A DNA stretch of 64,000 nt from Laetiporus sulphureus 93-53 (GCF_001632365.1 NW_024468512.1:786355-850354), one strand, 5' to 3'. Counted from the stretch's first letter, positions 33,317 to 46,008 are shown. A program made the numbers and translations. Notes: generated by a model not told the origin, from the letters alone.

Positions 33317-35066
33317 TCACAAACCAGCAAGCAGTCCTTCTTCTCCCTCGACTCCGATGATATGCCCGCCACCCTCAACTACTTTGCATCCAATGTCATC
33401 TCGGCCAATCTCCTTCAGGAAGCCATCCACTACATGTGAAGGCTTCACTTGCCTATTATCTGCAACCAAGTCCTCTCCGACTGCTCTCAACCACTCCAAC
33501 ACAGGCTTCCTGACCCAACGTCGGATTTCTCCGGTATCACTTGCTTTCTCGAACCAGCCCAAATGACCGCCTTCCTGCGTAACAGCAAACGCGACGCATG
33601 GGTTCCCTCCGGCTTCCACGGGTAATACTCGCACAATAGGATCATCTTCTGAGTTGATAGCGAGGAACGGTACGCGGACATGCGGCAGCATTCTATGACT
33701 TGATGCCCATGCATAGTATTCCCAAGCCGACGGGAAGGGAAACGGCGGTGAGGAACCACCAGCAACGCAAGTTACCTTGCTATCAAACTCCGATAGAAGC
33801 ATGTATTTCGTCTGCAGCACTTCAGTGACAGCATCGGCAAGGGGGGCATGACCAAACTTGGCTATCTGATCTGCGTGTCGCGTTACGAGTGTCTGTAGAT
33901 TGCGAGCCATGGCTTTGGAGTATATATTCCTGTAGAACCACCGGTCTTCAAGGCTGGCAGAACACATTTGAGTGGCAATGTGACTTCTACAGCCGGAGCA
34001 CACTCACCATCGAGCGTTCTTGACAAGATCCCACGGCTAAATGAGTCTGTAAGAGAGCCATTTGGATGAACGAAGAGCTGTTCGACCCACACAAGCAACA
34101 GCGCAACCGGCCAGGAGCCGACTTCGTTCCCCTTCCTCGGCAAGATATCGTGTGAGCACATTCGCGCCGAGGGAGAATCCGATGCCTAACAAGGGGGCTC
34201 GCGGATAGCGATTGGCGATGTGCAGAACGGCAACGCGTATGTCATCGGTATGCCCAGCGGAATATAGCTGAGGGCTTGTAATTGGAACGCCAGCACCTAT
34301 TAAGGATGAGAATGCCTCAATTGAGAGGCACAGCTATTGATGCGAATAAAATTGACTGACAACCACGGAAGTTTACGACGATTCCTCGGTATCCTAGACC
34401 GCCTTCCTCTACCGGGGTACACGCTGGAGCCAATATTGCTCGCACATATGATTCATGGGAACCTGCAAGCATGCATTGAGGATCTGCAGGAGCTGATGAT
34501 GGGAGCAACGGTACCGCCTGTCAAACCGTGCAGGACAACCACAATGGGAGTATCATCTTGCAACGTGCGTTCATCTGCGGGTGGTGTTGTGTCCAACCCT
34601 CTGTAAGACGGCGTTCAGAGGTGTGCTGAGCAAATAGCGTTCAAGAGACTGACATTGTACCACCATCTAATGTCCGCAACAGCGTCCTATCGCAACTGGG
34701 TGAGCCAATCGGTTGCTCCCATGCGACTTGAACCTGCCTCTACCTGTCATATTCTACCTTGTCCACTTTCGAGAAGTCTCCGACAACGGCATAAGCAGTT
34801 TGCAAATGGCCGCTAAAGAACAAGGCCGTATTCAGTTGTGATAACAGCGAAGACAGTTGTGACAGTACTCGCTTGAATAACCACCACGGCGGCAAGAACT
34901 CTTCGTTCAGACTAGGGCATCGTGTCTCCACGAAGGTTTGCAACGACTCTTGGCCAAGCTGATGTGAGCTCGAAGAGGATTTCACCGAGAGGACAGCAGA
35001 TGATGGTGCGAAATGCAATCTAGGGATTCGATGCACTGCGGTGAAAATGCTCTCAATCGGACCCAT
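33317..35066 (-). CDS. Alpha/beta hydrolase, ABHD1/3 - Eht1/Eeb1 (YheT) family
   Basis: A serine hydrolase of the family that includes yeast medium-chain ethyl-ester synthase/esterases Eht1 and Eeb1. The ATG at 35066 starts 'MGPIESIFTAVHRIPRLHF'. 'FLPPWWLFN' joins 'GHLQTAYAVVGDFSKVDKVE' through a GC-AG intron (34813-34872). 'LLRTLDGGT', 'VVVLHGLTGG' and 'SHESYVRAIL' form the oxyanion region. 'GIGFSLGANVLTRYLAEEG' is the nucleophile elbow with Ser. 'NSEDDPIVRVLPVEA' carries the acid, and 'TQEGGHLGWFEK' the catalytic His. The C-terminal extension ends 'GVEGEEGLLAGL'. The triad is complete. No N-terminal signal peptide is clear. Substrate unknown; acylglycerols or fatty-acyl esters are likely for this family. 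Confidence 0.9.
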
Positions 35067-35415
35067 GTCACTCGGCGAGTAGTCTGACACGCGCTCGAAC
35101 AGCAGGAAGCAGTGAGATACAACCGAGGACCGCTCCGAGTCGCTACGCCTTCGTACCGCATCTATAAGGGACCGATCGCGCGAGGCAGAAGATCTTTATT
35201 GAGGGTTTGTATAATCACAGGGATGTGGAAGCATCGTCAGATGCCGACAACAGACAATACTCCTTATTGTTACGACCGGTGATCGTACAAAAAAGACAAT
35301 TACTGACTACCCGATGACAGAATACATCGAACGCTCGGCGGGAATCCAATCTACAATCCTAGATTTAGATCTATACGGGTAGAAAATACAATCCGCAGCT
35401 GAGACTACTCGCGAA
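35067..35415. other. Intergenic, 5' side of the hydrolase gene
   Basis: These 349 bases separate the hydrolase start codon from the end of the armadillo gene, both on the minus strand. AT-rich sequence at about 35200-35400 probably includes the armadillo gene 3' UTR. No gene seen. Confidence 0.35.
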
Positions 35416-38073
35416 TCAAGCGAAGGCCTCCAGAGCCCTCTTGGCAGCAGCACTCAGCATCCTTGCACCGCCATCCCTGTTGGCAGCAGCAGTCTCGAGA
35501 AGCTCCTTGGTGCACAACTTCATCCTCGCAACATCATCAACTCTGTCCGGACTCACAACGCCTTTCCTGCCCAATTGACCGAGAAGTGCACACACATTGG
35601 CGCTGATCTCAACCGCAAAATTATTATCGGTATTCTTGAGCACCACCACGAGCATGTCCAATGCGCTGTGTAGGTCTGCAACTGGGGAGCCGTCTGACGA
35701 TATGGCAGACGCCGGCTGAGAGAGAGACAGGGTGGAACGAATAACCTCGCTCGGCAAAGGGTTGAGGATAGCGTCAAGCACCATTGTACCTAGTCAACAA
35801 GAGGTTAGTCGCGATGCTCAAATCATGAGGAGCAACATACCGCCGTTAATGTGCATGCTGAGAAGAGACAAAGCCACCACGCCTTCATTGATGAGGATCG
35901 GATACCGTTTGCTCCGCCCAATCAGCCGTGCCAGGGCAGAGGCAGTTGCAGGAGTTGCAACGACTGCCATGGCTTTCTGCCGTTTCGCCTTGCCATCCTT
36001 GGACACCACGTCGTTCGACCAAAGAGCCTTGATGACGTTGACGAGTACACGCGTGCCCTCGCTCTTTACGGCAATTGAATCCGAACGGCGGACTAGTGCG
36101 AGGATCTGATCCATGCCCGACAGTGCCGGACTGCCCGAAGGCGGTGCAATTAGGGCTAACGCATTCTCGGCTGTGATCGAGAAGAGCACAGGTTACGTCA
36201 GAAAATGAAGGCAACGAGGCAGTGCATCCTGACCATCCCCATTGCACATGTGTTTGGCTGTGCCAATTGCAGACACTTGCACCAACTCTGCGATGTCCGC
36301 CTTCTCTCCCCAGACTTGAGAGGATGCTAGCTTCTGTATGATCTGTGCTTTACCCAACGCGGTTCTGTTCCCGGCCGACTGGGCGAGGTGCTTCAATAGT
36401 CCAACTACACCATGCTTTACCTTGATATCGGTGTCAGGTTCGAGGATCGTAGCCAAATCGGGTGCGAGAGAGATCGGCGGCTGTATGAGTGCAGTCGAGT
36501 GAGCGTCTGCAGTAGTACTTTCAGGTCAGGATGAGCTTTCATCTAGCTGAACATGACAACTCGCCTCGCCGTGCAAGGTTACCCAAGCTGAGCGTTGCGC
36601 AGATGATCAAATCGTCCCTATTTGTCTCCTTCGGATCCTTGTGCGCACGTATCCATTGCACCATAGTGTTGATGAACTCTCCTCCAGGTTTGGCGGGATC
36701 TGAATCATCCCACAGAATGTCCGCATTCTTATCTTCTCCAGCAGTTTCTACCACCGCTTTCACGATGGCCGCTTTGCAAATAGCAAATTTCTTCTCCATC
36801 GCTGCTCGCTCAGCGGAAGGTTCCGAAGACCAATATGGTGGGTAATCAGCCTTATCCACGAATGTGAGCATAGTCGCCAAGCATGGAACGCCTCCATGTT
36901 CGGCAGGGAACGTCAGCCCTCGTGCAAGGGAGAGCCGTACATCCTCCACGTCCAGACAGAGAGATTCCAACACGCCGCACACCTCTTCCAATAGATCGTA
37001 ATCTGCTTGCACTAAGGAACGACGGGCTGGCGACGCAGCGAACAAAGGTGGAGCACTTGGATAGGGTGGAACGAATGCCTGTAGTGGTCGGGCCAGGAAT
37101 GGGAGTGCATCTGGCCCGAAGAGTGATCGCGACTGGGCTGGACATACGCGTTAACTCAGTACGCGCGGAATGCTAGATAGAAGGCTGACCATTCTCCTCC
37201 CCGTCGTCACGCAGCTCAGAGATTGCCCTCCAAGCCCAGTTCGACAAACCACTTCGCAGGTTCCATGACTCCAGAATGTCTTCTTCAGTTTGTAGATCGG
37301 GACCCAAGAAGACGTGCGAGGAAAGCCACGACCCAGGAGGATAGATAGCCATCGACAACTTAAGAATGGTCATAGCGGCCTCTAATGAAATGAGCCGGAA
37401 CTTCACCGCCTCTGCATAGGAAGCACAAGTCGAATCAAATCAATGGCTATTTCCCAATTAGATATCCCATACCGTATCCAATGCTGACATTGAGCAGGAA
37501 TCCGATCGAAGTTTTGACAACTTTCAAGTCCTGCATGGACAGAGCCATGGGTCCTGCGAAATCAGAGGGCACTCTGTCCGCATAACCTTCCAGCAAAGTG
37601 ACCACCGTTTGCGGGAATCCGGCCTCTAGCAGATGACCTCTATTTTCATCTAATGGCGGATCGTAATCTGGTTATGACATCGTCGCGACCGCCAATCGGA
37701 CGGACTTGCCGTGGTCCATACACAGGTTTGCGCCAACCCGGAGGATCTCAAACATCGCTGACTTGTGCGATGCATCAGTAACACCAGCACCGTCCGAGCC
37801 GATAGCGCTCTTTATAAGAGAAGTAAGCGTTTGCGGGAGGAGCGTCTTCCCTAATGCTGTTTGCTGTTGAACTACAGGAAGACGCACAACTTAAATGTAC
37901 ATCATGATCATTAAAGGAGCAACTCGACGCTGACCATCCTTGACCCGGAGGTCATCAGCCAGTTTCTGCGTTGTTCGCTGGATCTCCAGCCATTGATCGG
38001 GCTGGTTGAGCGGCAGACGAGCTAGGAGGTCGCCAAGCTGAGATGCAAGAGCGAGTTTCGAATTATCGTTCAT
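35416..38073 (-). CDS. Armadillo-repeat protein resembling SmgGDS (Rap1 GTPase-GDP dissociation stimulator)
   Basis: SmgGDS proteins bind small GTPases of the Ras/Rho type before or after prenylation. The ATG at 38073 gives 'MNDNSKLALASQLGDLLARL'. Downstream exons are helical-repeat sequence without catalytic motifs: 'TSLIKSAIGSDG', 'KSAMFEILRVGANLCMDHGK', 'DVRLSLARGLTFPAEHGGVP', 'DIKVKHGVVGLLKHLAQSAG', 'RVLVNVIKALWSNDVVSK' and 'LHSALDMLVVVLKNTDNNFA'. 'ICATLSLGNLARR' and similar segments fit armadillo helices. Around eight exons span 2.66 kb. The repeat class is well supported. The SmgGDS assignment rests on overall resemblance and the terminal repeat with 'VCALLGQLGRKG', so an unrelated ARM protein is possible. 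Confidence 0.78.
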
Positions 38074-38454
38074 CTGACACGACAAAAATGCGACCGTCAC
38101 ACCGGAAGCAGAGAGAGGAGACAAAGAGCAAGCAGATGTCCCGCGGTAGTACAAGAAGGTTTAACCTGCGAATTGAGGTCTGTAAACGATCGAATAAAGC
38201 GCCTGGCCAGTATAATCTCCGATACGTGGGCGCTTAAGCTCAAGGCGCTCTTCCCCCAGTCTCAGAGTCCGATTTCTGTTGTTATGCTAAAGGCATCATC
38301 ATATACCGCTTCTCAGTCGAATCCTACGGCTCGGGATTGTTCGTCTCCAGTGAATGTTCTCATATTCTAATTCTTGGGCGGGTTCAATTAATCTTGCTGC
38401 ACTGTTGGCACTACGGCCAAGCACGGGAGACAATGCCCCTCAGATAATCCTACC

Positions 38455-39100
38455 TTATATGCTTCTTTGATTTTCCCAGTACCTTCCGGGCTTTTTCAAT
38501 AGTGTAAAGGGACTTTGAGAATTCGAGGGTACCTTGATCGTAACCCGCTCCGGATTGAATCCAATTGGCATACGAGACCTTGCATCGGCTGGGACGCCAT
38601 ATAGTCATCAGTATCCTGAGGGCCGCTCATACTGCCTCGTTGAAGCATCCCCTAACTTAACTTCTTGGAATGGATACTGGTCTTCTTTCATTCAAATCAG
38701 CTTGCATGCTTACCCGGGGCGTCGATGACGCTGTCGTGCTGGTTGAGAATGCGGGCTTCAAGCTCATAGAAAAAGCCACACTATAGCCACTCTTCGGAAT
38801 GCAACTAAACGATGCTGGTCTCCGACCGACGCGTGAAGTACTTTGCACTTAGGCACGTGATCGTGTTGTGCCTACTTAGCTCCGTCCAGTTTTACAGTGC
38901 TTTCTTCGTCAGTGCTTTCTGAGCGTGCTTCTGCAAATGTTTGCAGCAACTCATCCACAGCTTTACCGAAACATTCTTCTTCCTATACGGTCAGAACCGT
39001 GAACGGCGGCCGTTGTAGCACCGGCTCGGCTGATCCGGTGTGCGTGATGTAGAGGTGGACCTCACGAGGTCGACGCAATCGTAACTATCACTGTCAAAAT
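38455..39100 (-). other. Unassigned spliced coding signal (gene or relic)
   Basis: Several minus-strand segments read like protein. Near 38975-38870 a frame gives 'CFGKAVDELLQTFAEARSES' and an acidic end. Near 38800-38710 another gives 'GFFYELEARILNQHDSVIDA', followed by a good donor ('gtaagc'). After a possible 115-nt intron, 38605-38455 gives 'RMPIGFNPERVTIKVPSNSQ' to a TAA. A segment near 39090-39000 ('REVHLYITHTGSAEPVLQ') runs into an in-frame TAG. I could not join them into one model or name a family, so this may be a decayed gene. Competing frames are open across parts of it. Confidence 0.3.
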
Positions 39101-40087
39101 CCAATCCTTATTAAGTGGCAGTGTTGTGGACACGTTCCAAGTGCCGGTGGATTGCTTGAACAGCGCAGCCACCTGCCCTTCGCTCGTCAAGGTTCACTTT
39201 TCGTTCACGTGAAGTCATTATGGCGAACATCTGCAGTTGGAGCGGAAGCTCTGCGAGTGCGTATTGTATACCTTGCGGGGAGTGGCCGCGCTCATGATGT
39301 CCGTTGAGCGCGTTCGTGCCGTTGCGACTCTTTCTATGAAAGCCCAGGCATCGAAATCCTTATTAGGTATGATCCACTTCTATCATTTGAACAGGTTTCG
39401 ACTCCGTGTTTCGATAGCAAAGCAACACTGGCTCCACCACGTTGCAACTTTGTCTCGTGCCTCAGCATTGATGTAGCTCCGGACTCCTTGCTTTCGAGTC
39501 ACACGTTTCACCAGACAGAGATGGGGTACATCCTATACAACCCTCCTGGCTTAGATCAACGAGGTCTCTGCCTGCACATGACGGTGGGTGGCTTGTCATG
39601 CAGTTCGAACTTCATCATCCTCAGTCGCTGACGTCCTCCGGCCTATTGGCGGGCGCACGTTCGTAGTGCTAAACTTATCAGACGACCGCTGAAATTCCAG
39701 TACTAGCCGGGTTATGAAAGTGTACGCCGCAGAGTCAGCAGTGGGCGGCTGGTCCTATGGTCCTAAAGAGCAAGGTTGTCCCAGCACGTGATTACAGGCG
39801 CGCGGAATTGGCGCGGAGGGGTGCGCCCATCGTGCCCGACAAGGCAACCGCCTGTAAACCGCTGACAATGACTTGCCTATCCAAGCGATATTTTCTCCAT
39901 CTCTGTCCCGCTCGCTGTACATAAGCAGCTCGGCGAAGGTGCCGTAGCTCTTGGTGTACGTATAAATTCATCGTCTCTGCGTTCTGTCGCTTATTGTCTT
40001 TCTCTCGCAGCTTCGGTTCACTTTTACGGTCTACGTCCCACAGACTCATCTCTTGTTTCACCTTTGAACTATTTACAAGCGTCTGAA
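39101..40087. other. Intergenic region upstream of the pirin gene
   Basis: About 1 kb with no recognisable gene. A 123-codon minus-strand frame at 39792-40163 overlaps pirin exon 1 and is probably a shadow. Pyrimidine-rich sequence near 39990-40070 is a plausible pirin promoter or 5' UTR. Confidence 0.35.
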
Positions 40088-41532
40088 ATGTCTCTCGCGT
40101 CAGTACCGAGGCGCGTTGTGAAGAAAGTCCTGGCCGTTGAGACCCCCGAGGTGAATTGCTCATACTATGTGAAAGAGATGCTAAAGTTTATGATATTGAG
40201 CACAGGGTGAGGGTGCTCTAGTCAGGCGTTCAATAGGCACCCCAAAGCTCCGGAATCTCACTCCATTTCTGATGCTCGATCATTTCAATGTAGCGCCAGG
40301 CGCGGTAGGAACACTTAAAGTTGCTTCAAGGCGTCAATTCTGACAGCTCGTGTAGGGTTTCCCTGACCATCCTCATCGCGGCCAAGCAACGGTGACATAC
40401 ATGCTGGAGGGGTTAGCTTCTGACCCAGTCGTGATGAAATTGGTTATTTAATGCTCCGCTCTTCCAGGAGCTTCCAACACGAGGATTCCGCAGGCCACAA
40501 GGGCAAGATTGTGGCCGGAGGCGTGCAATGGATGTGTGCTGTAAGCGCATGTCCTTTCTCTCTTGTACTAGCTCTCATAGCCATGCTCACCACAGGGTCG
40601 TGGCAGTGAGTTGTCTAGCATGCATATTAAAGCGCCAACTAACGTCAGTTGCAAGTCATCCATGCGGAAATGCCTGTGCATGGTCCGGGCCATCCCAACC
40701 CTCGCGGCCTTCAGCTTTGGATTGATCTTCCGAAGAGATACAAGATGGTTGAGCCCACATACCAGGAACTTGAACCTCATGAGTTCGTCACATTTCACGA
40801 CACGTACCTGGCATCCACGTCTTGAAGTTCCATATATAGGATCCCTACTGCGTATCCCGAGGGTCCGGACGGCCCTGTTAGTATCAAAGTGATCAGCGGG
40901 AAAAGCCATGATGTTGAGTCTCCCGTCCGACCGCTCGGAGGCTGCTGGTACTTCCATGTCATTTTCGACAAGAAGGACACAACTATTTTCCAGGACATCC
41001 GTGAGTCCAGTTCACAGTGCGAATGTGAAAACGCTTATGTTGTGCTTCAGCGGCGGGATGGACGTCATTCATCTACAGTGAGCAAAATCCTTTGCAGTGA
41101 AGTCATACGTGTGTTGACAGTCCCGCACTACTCCAGGCTTGAAGGGCTCATTGAAGGTCGGCTCGGAGCCTAACGTGCACGAGGCTTTCCACACGCTCGT
41201 TCTTTCTGGTGATGCGAACGAAACGGGCGTACAGCTCACTGCGGCAGAGGACAATACTGAAGCTGTACTGGTGCGCGCGCAACCGGTCATTTCATGGCTG
41301 GATACTAAGCGAGGCTTCATAGATCGCTGGAGAGCCCCTGGATCAGACAGTCGTACAATACGGCCCATTCGTCATGACCAGTCGCGAAGAGATTCAGGCA
41401 ACGTTCATTGACTGTGAGTGTACAGCGATTATCTAAGCATTTTCCCTCATGCTGAACGCATTGGAAGATCAACTCGGCCAGAATGGGTTTGAGAAAGCTC
41501 ATACCTGGAAGAGCAAGATCGGTGGGCGGTAG
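40088..41532 (+). CDS. Pirin family protein (cupin fold)
   Basis: Pirins are iron-binding nuclear or cytosolic cupins; some have quercetinase activity. The ATG at 40088 gives 'MSLASVPRRVVKKVLAVETP'. The next exons give 'GALVRRSIGTPKLRNLTPFL', 'MLDHFNVAPGA', 'GFPDHPHRGQATVTYMLEG', 'SFQHEDSAGHKGKIVAGGVQ', 'WMCAGRGIIHAEMPVHGPGH', 'NPRGLQLWIDLPKRYKMVEP', 'IPTAYPEGPDGPVSIKVISG', 'GGCWYFHVIFDKKDTTIFQD', 'IPAGWTSFIYSLKGSLKVGS' and 'AGEPLDQTVVQYGPFVMTSR', ending 'WKSKIGGR' at 41532. The metal ligands 'DHPHRG' (two His), the His in 'IIHAEM' and the Glu of the same motif are present. About eleven short exons, every join in frame, no breaks. Confidence 0.93.
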
Positions 41533-41689
41533 ATATCCATTCGTCCGGCACGGTCGCGAAGCTTAACCATTCTCTTGTACCAAAGCATCGATCTGAGGTC
41601 CCATGAATGCACATGCTTATGGTCCCTGTACTGTATCAAATAGATGACTTCCAATAAATTAGCCCTCTGTCATATCTTGTAAAGGTTTA

Positions 41690-44600
41690 CTATCGGGGAA
41701 AGGACCGCTCGGAAAGAGCTTTCGAGGTCCTCGACCTGAGTTGCATGTCTCTCAATTCGTGCCATAGGCTGCCTCTACCGATCTCGCCTGTAGACACCGC
41801 CGAGGGACTGGCGCGAGGTGATGAGCCGTCTGTGTCTCGTGCCGCTCGCCCATAAGATGGTTGAGAGCGAGCAGGGCTGCTCGCACGGACAGATAGTCTC
41901 GGCCGCGAAGACCCAGCCGCTGTGTTATGGTCGGTCATCCTCCTTCTGGCCCTCTCAGCAGTTCTCGCGTCTGTTGACAAAAGACTGGCAATGCCAGATC
42001 GTCCTGCAGAGGATCTTGGAGCACTAGCTGCAGAGACAGGAGCGTCTGAGGTGATGCGTTCAACCCCCTTGGTAGGGCCACCGGAATTGGCCTTCCAGAG
42101 GGGATACGCTGCTACAGATGCTTGAGACGTTGGGCTAGGCCGAGGATATTCAATGACTTGTCGGGGTGCCGCACTCGGTAGGCGAAGATATCGTGCTCGT
42201 CTACGGGGCTAGGTTAGTGATGATAGATGAGGTTAGCATATTACACCTACGCAACAGCCTTGAGCTCAATCTTTGTTTTGTACGCCTTCTGCCATTTCTC
42301 AAATGCTTGAGCTAGGCCATGACACAATCAGGCCGATCTGCTCAAGTCGCATGCAATGCACATACCTAGCACGGATGTACGATCCATTTGTCGGGCTGCC
42401 TTAGCTTGTAATGCTCTCGGCATAGCATCGCGCCAGACGCTCCAAGCTTTGATCTTCGTATGATATGCATGCAGACGAACAGCAGGAAGCGACTGCCCGA
42501 TATAACACATCAGTGCAAGCCACAAATCAGCTAATATCGCTCTTACCCTAGTCTTCGCATGCCAGATGCCAAAAGCACGAAACATGATGTTTTTCTGCTT
42601 CTGCAGAAGGAAATCGTCCGCCTACAATAAGTGTGAGCTTCGTGTGCAATAATCATACCAAGATCACTTGCCATAGGCTGCAGCCTGATGTCCTGGAATC
42701 GCTCTCGCCACCTGTCCCATGCAGCCGCCACCACAGTCAGCTTCAATTCTTCCTCTCTCTGCTGCAAGTGCAGTCGCCTATGTCGGACCTTCCTGGCAGC
42801 TGTCAGCCAGCGATAGAACATTCGACGCATCATTTCTGCGAAGCACATGAGCTTCAAAGTAGCGAACGCTCTCCGGCGCGTATGTACCTTCCCGTTTGAC
42901 ATCCTGATAGCTCTCCATGAGGCTAAGCTCTTCCACATGGCGTATGCACACTGTCTTCCACTTCTTGCATGCGATTCTGCATCATACATATAGATAAGCT
43001 GTCGAATTTGAACGAGAGAGATAGACCTACATAAGCATCTTTTTTCTTACTCTTTGATTGACTTGCAACTCTCTGTCCTTGATGTCAACTACACGATTTA
43101 TCCAGCGACTGAGAGCGCCTGCCATTAAGCGCTGTCGAAGAGAATGAGAATTTAAGAATTAAACAAAGCAGGAATTACGTACCATTTGGATGCGTTGTCG
43201 CATGATCTCCTCAGCCATCTTCAGCTGTCTTTTTTTCTTGGCAGTCTCGAGCCATACTGAATAAACAGAGATTTTATTCAACCACACCTACTCGTAGATG
43301 ACAGAACTCACCCTCAAAGTACCTTCGCGCCATGCCGTTCTCGAACTCCTTCAGCCTCTTCTGCAGCCTCCTCTGCGCTAGATGCTCCACCCATTTCTTC
43401 CAGTACTTCCGTTGAATGATCAGCTTGCTGACTATCCTAGCTTGTTTTGCTAGTTTGAATCTGGCTCGCAGGTGAAGACGCCATGTCAAATTTGTCTTAA
43501 CAAGTAGTTGTCTCGAAAAGTACTCTGCGGCGAACTCTTGGGCGTTCTGATGGGCGCTGTATGCCTGACGCCACTTTTGCAGGGATGAAGACGCGAGTGT
43601 CGAATGTGCTCTCATAGAGAAAGCCAACGCCAGACCTGTATATGATTAGCGAGCGTAAGATATTGATACTGCATGCACAACCTTCAAGATCTCGCTGACG
43701 GCGCAGGCGTTCTTTCCACGTTACCCATACTTGTTTCAGCACCCTAGAATTGCTGACACGCTCTAAGAGTCTGCCTCTTTCGTGAGCTTTCCATACTCTC
43801 ATGACAGCACGGATGAGAAGATCATCTTGACGTGCCAGATGCTTCAACGCCTTGCTCTCCAGTGACTACGTATACGAATATCAGCGCAGTAATGAAAACG
43901 TACAACTTTATGAAGCATACCTGTACTCTAGCCTTGGCCCGCTTCCAAGCCGCGAGAGCTCGCTTCTTAATAATCAAATCATGAAATGTGTCTGCAGTCT
44001 GACTCTCGTTCCTATGCAGGGAAACATTATCTAGAGTGGAGAAATTGATAATCGGGAGGAAACTTACAGGTGCTGCTTCCATACGTCCAGTGCTTGTCCC
44101 ATAATCCTCAGATTTACGCGCTCCGTCATCTCCCGCTCCGTTCTGCGCAATACCATTTCCCGTCTCCATAGGTCGAAGTATCTCTCCTGAGACCTTTCTT
44201 GTCTATCGTATAGCAAGTGTTCGGCTGCCGCATCAAGCTCATCCAACTGTGCCAGTTGCGTCTTCCAAATGCTGAAAAATCGAACCGCAAGACGTCGAGA
44301 GTGGTACTGCTCTGCAACTTGCAGCTGATGTGCTTTCCGCCACTTTGTCCAGGCTTCCTTCAGCAACGACGCTTCCCTGCGTTCGCGCACCATTCTCATT
44401 TTGGTACGCATTGCATTCCGCCAGTCCGCTTGTTGTTTCTCTTTAAGTTTGACCTTCCAAAGCTCCAAAGCAGTTTGCATGCGCCGCTTGTCGGATATAG
44501 AAGCAACGCGTCGGCAAAGATCTTGCCGGTCGGCGAGATGCCCGCGCCAACGCTTGTAAGCCCTGCGGAGGACCACTGTATCGCGCGCATGAACAATCTG

Positions 44601-45724
44601 ATCATGCGTAGTCTGCATACCGGTCCGGACTGTGAGATCAGAAGATCATACGAAAGAGATATACGTACGATGATCCACTCGTAGCCCTGTCTCCATATGT
44701 CCCAGCAGCGTTCTATCAATTTGTCCTCCCGAAAACGGTCCGCCTCCTTGCAGTCCTGAACTTCCATAACCTTGTTCCACGCTTCGTCTTCATCGATGGA
44801 GTTTGCTTTGCGATCATTGTCTCGTGGCAGTACTGAGCGCACCGCAGTTGAGGAGGATGATGGCATGGACGGAGCATACATGACTGCCCCACGAGTGGCA
44901 GTACGTGGGAAATACCTCGCAGGCGCATTGTCACGTATTGCAGCACCATAGGAAGGCGGAATAGTGGAAGTTGTAGCAGTCGTGGGCCTCGGACCTTCGG
45001 ATGTTTCATCGTTCCAGTGAGAAAAAACATGATTGGAAGAGCCGCGCATTCTGGACCCATCTTTCAGGACATGCGCCGAGGGTGGACCTGTATGCAAACC
45101 CAGGGAGTTTGTGGTAGTTGTCAGAGTGGGCGAGATCGTCCTTCGCACGGGTCGTGGCGTATCATGGTGTCGAGGCCCTACCTGGCTGACTGACTCCCAA
45201 TCGGTTGTCTCTGCATCGCTAGGGTCGGGATATGAATGGAGAGTGAGTGTGTCTTCCGGGGGTGCCTTACGCAGACCTGTGGTAAGTCGCGTAGTTACTA
45301 CCTTCGACGGTGCAGGAGTATTCTGAGTCGCTCGCGGGATCTGTCCCTTGTCGTTCCCAGCGCGGGTAGCATATCCCTGCTGATGTTTGATGGTGTTCCA
45401 TTTCTCGCCCCAATTCCTTCCTTTAAGCGTACCAAGCTTGAGGAGCTTACCGTAGTATGCTACCTCCTCTTGCGGGTCTAAACCGCGCTCTTGCAGTACG
45501 TCGTTGTACGCTTTGAATACTGTCAAGAACGTAGTAGCTGTGGCTGGTGCGCGATTTATGACAGTATCAATGAACTCGACGTCTTCAGGAGTCAATCCAG
45601 CAAACTCTGGGATCTGGGTAGATGAAGACCGCGATTCGTCAAGGAGTTCCTTGGCAAGAGCGGCCGCATGAGCAGGGTCATTTTTCAACCTGGGAGAGGC
45701 GCGTGCAGGTCTGAACTGAGACAT
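41690..45724 (-). CDS. SFI1: Sfi1-like centrin-binding repeat protein
   Basis: Sfi1 forms a long helix that binds centrin (Cdc31) along the half-bridge of the spindle pole body and is needed for its duplication. The ATG at 45724 starts 'MSQFRPARASPRLKNDPAHA'. An N-terminal domain of about 120 residues includes 'LTPEDVEFIDTVINRAP' and 'FLTVFKAYNDVLQERGLDP', and a Ser/Thr/Pro-rich linker follows. From about 44700 to 42330 there are many repeats with a Trp inside a basic amphipathic helix, such as 'LRRAYKRWRGHL', 'ALELWKVKLKEKQQ', 'LLKEAWTKWRKAHQ', 'FFSIWKTQL', 'YFDLWRREM', 'ALDVWKQHL', 'VMRVWKAHERGRLLER', 'VLKQVWVTWKERL', 'YWKKWVEHLAQRR', 'MFYRWLTAARKV' and 'AWDRWRERF'. The C-terminal exon is Ser/Arg/Pro-rich. 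About ten introns. Confidence 0.9.
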
Positions 45725-46008
45725 CAGACGAGCGTTCAGTTACTTGAGTACAGGAGATAGCCAACCCAGGGCGAGGAAAGTGACCAGTCACCAGACGGCG
45801 TGTTCAACGACCGCAAGCGCGTTGCCAAAACGCGACGCGTCCAAAAGCACGTGCACCGTGACACGGTGGCCACAGTCCTGTTCTGTACCTGCCTGGATCC
45901 GAGACAGCGGTGGAGAAATATTATATACATCATCGATATATAAGTACAGGGTTCCATGGCACACAAAGGATGGAATCGTCCAGGATGCATGACGGTAGCA
46001 TGCTTTGC

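Noticed and set aside
39792..40163. 123-codon minus-strand open frame with basic, helical composition
   Set aside because: It overlaps pirin exon 1 on the other strand, whose product is conserved and spliced in frame; I take it as a shadow.
44396..44720. Possible separate gene at the end of the 442-codon minus frame
   Set aside because: The frame reads into an intron ('EWIIVRISLSYDLLIS'); the Trp repeats continue in another frame, so it is one Sfi1 gene.
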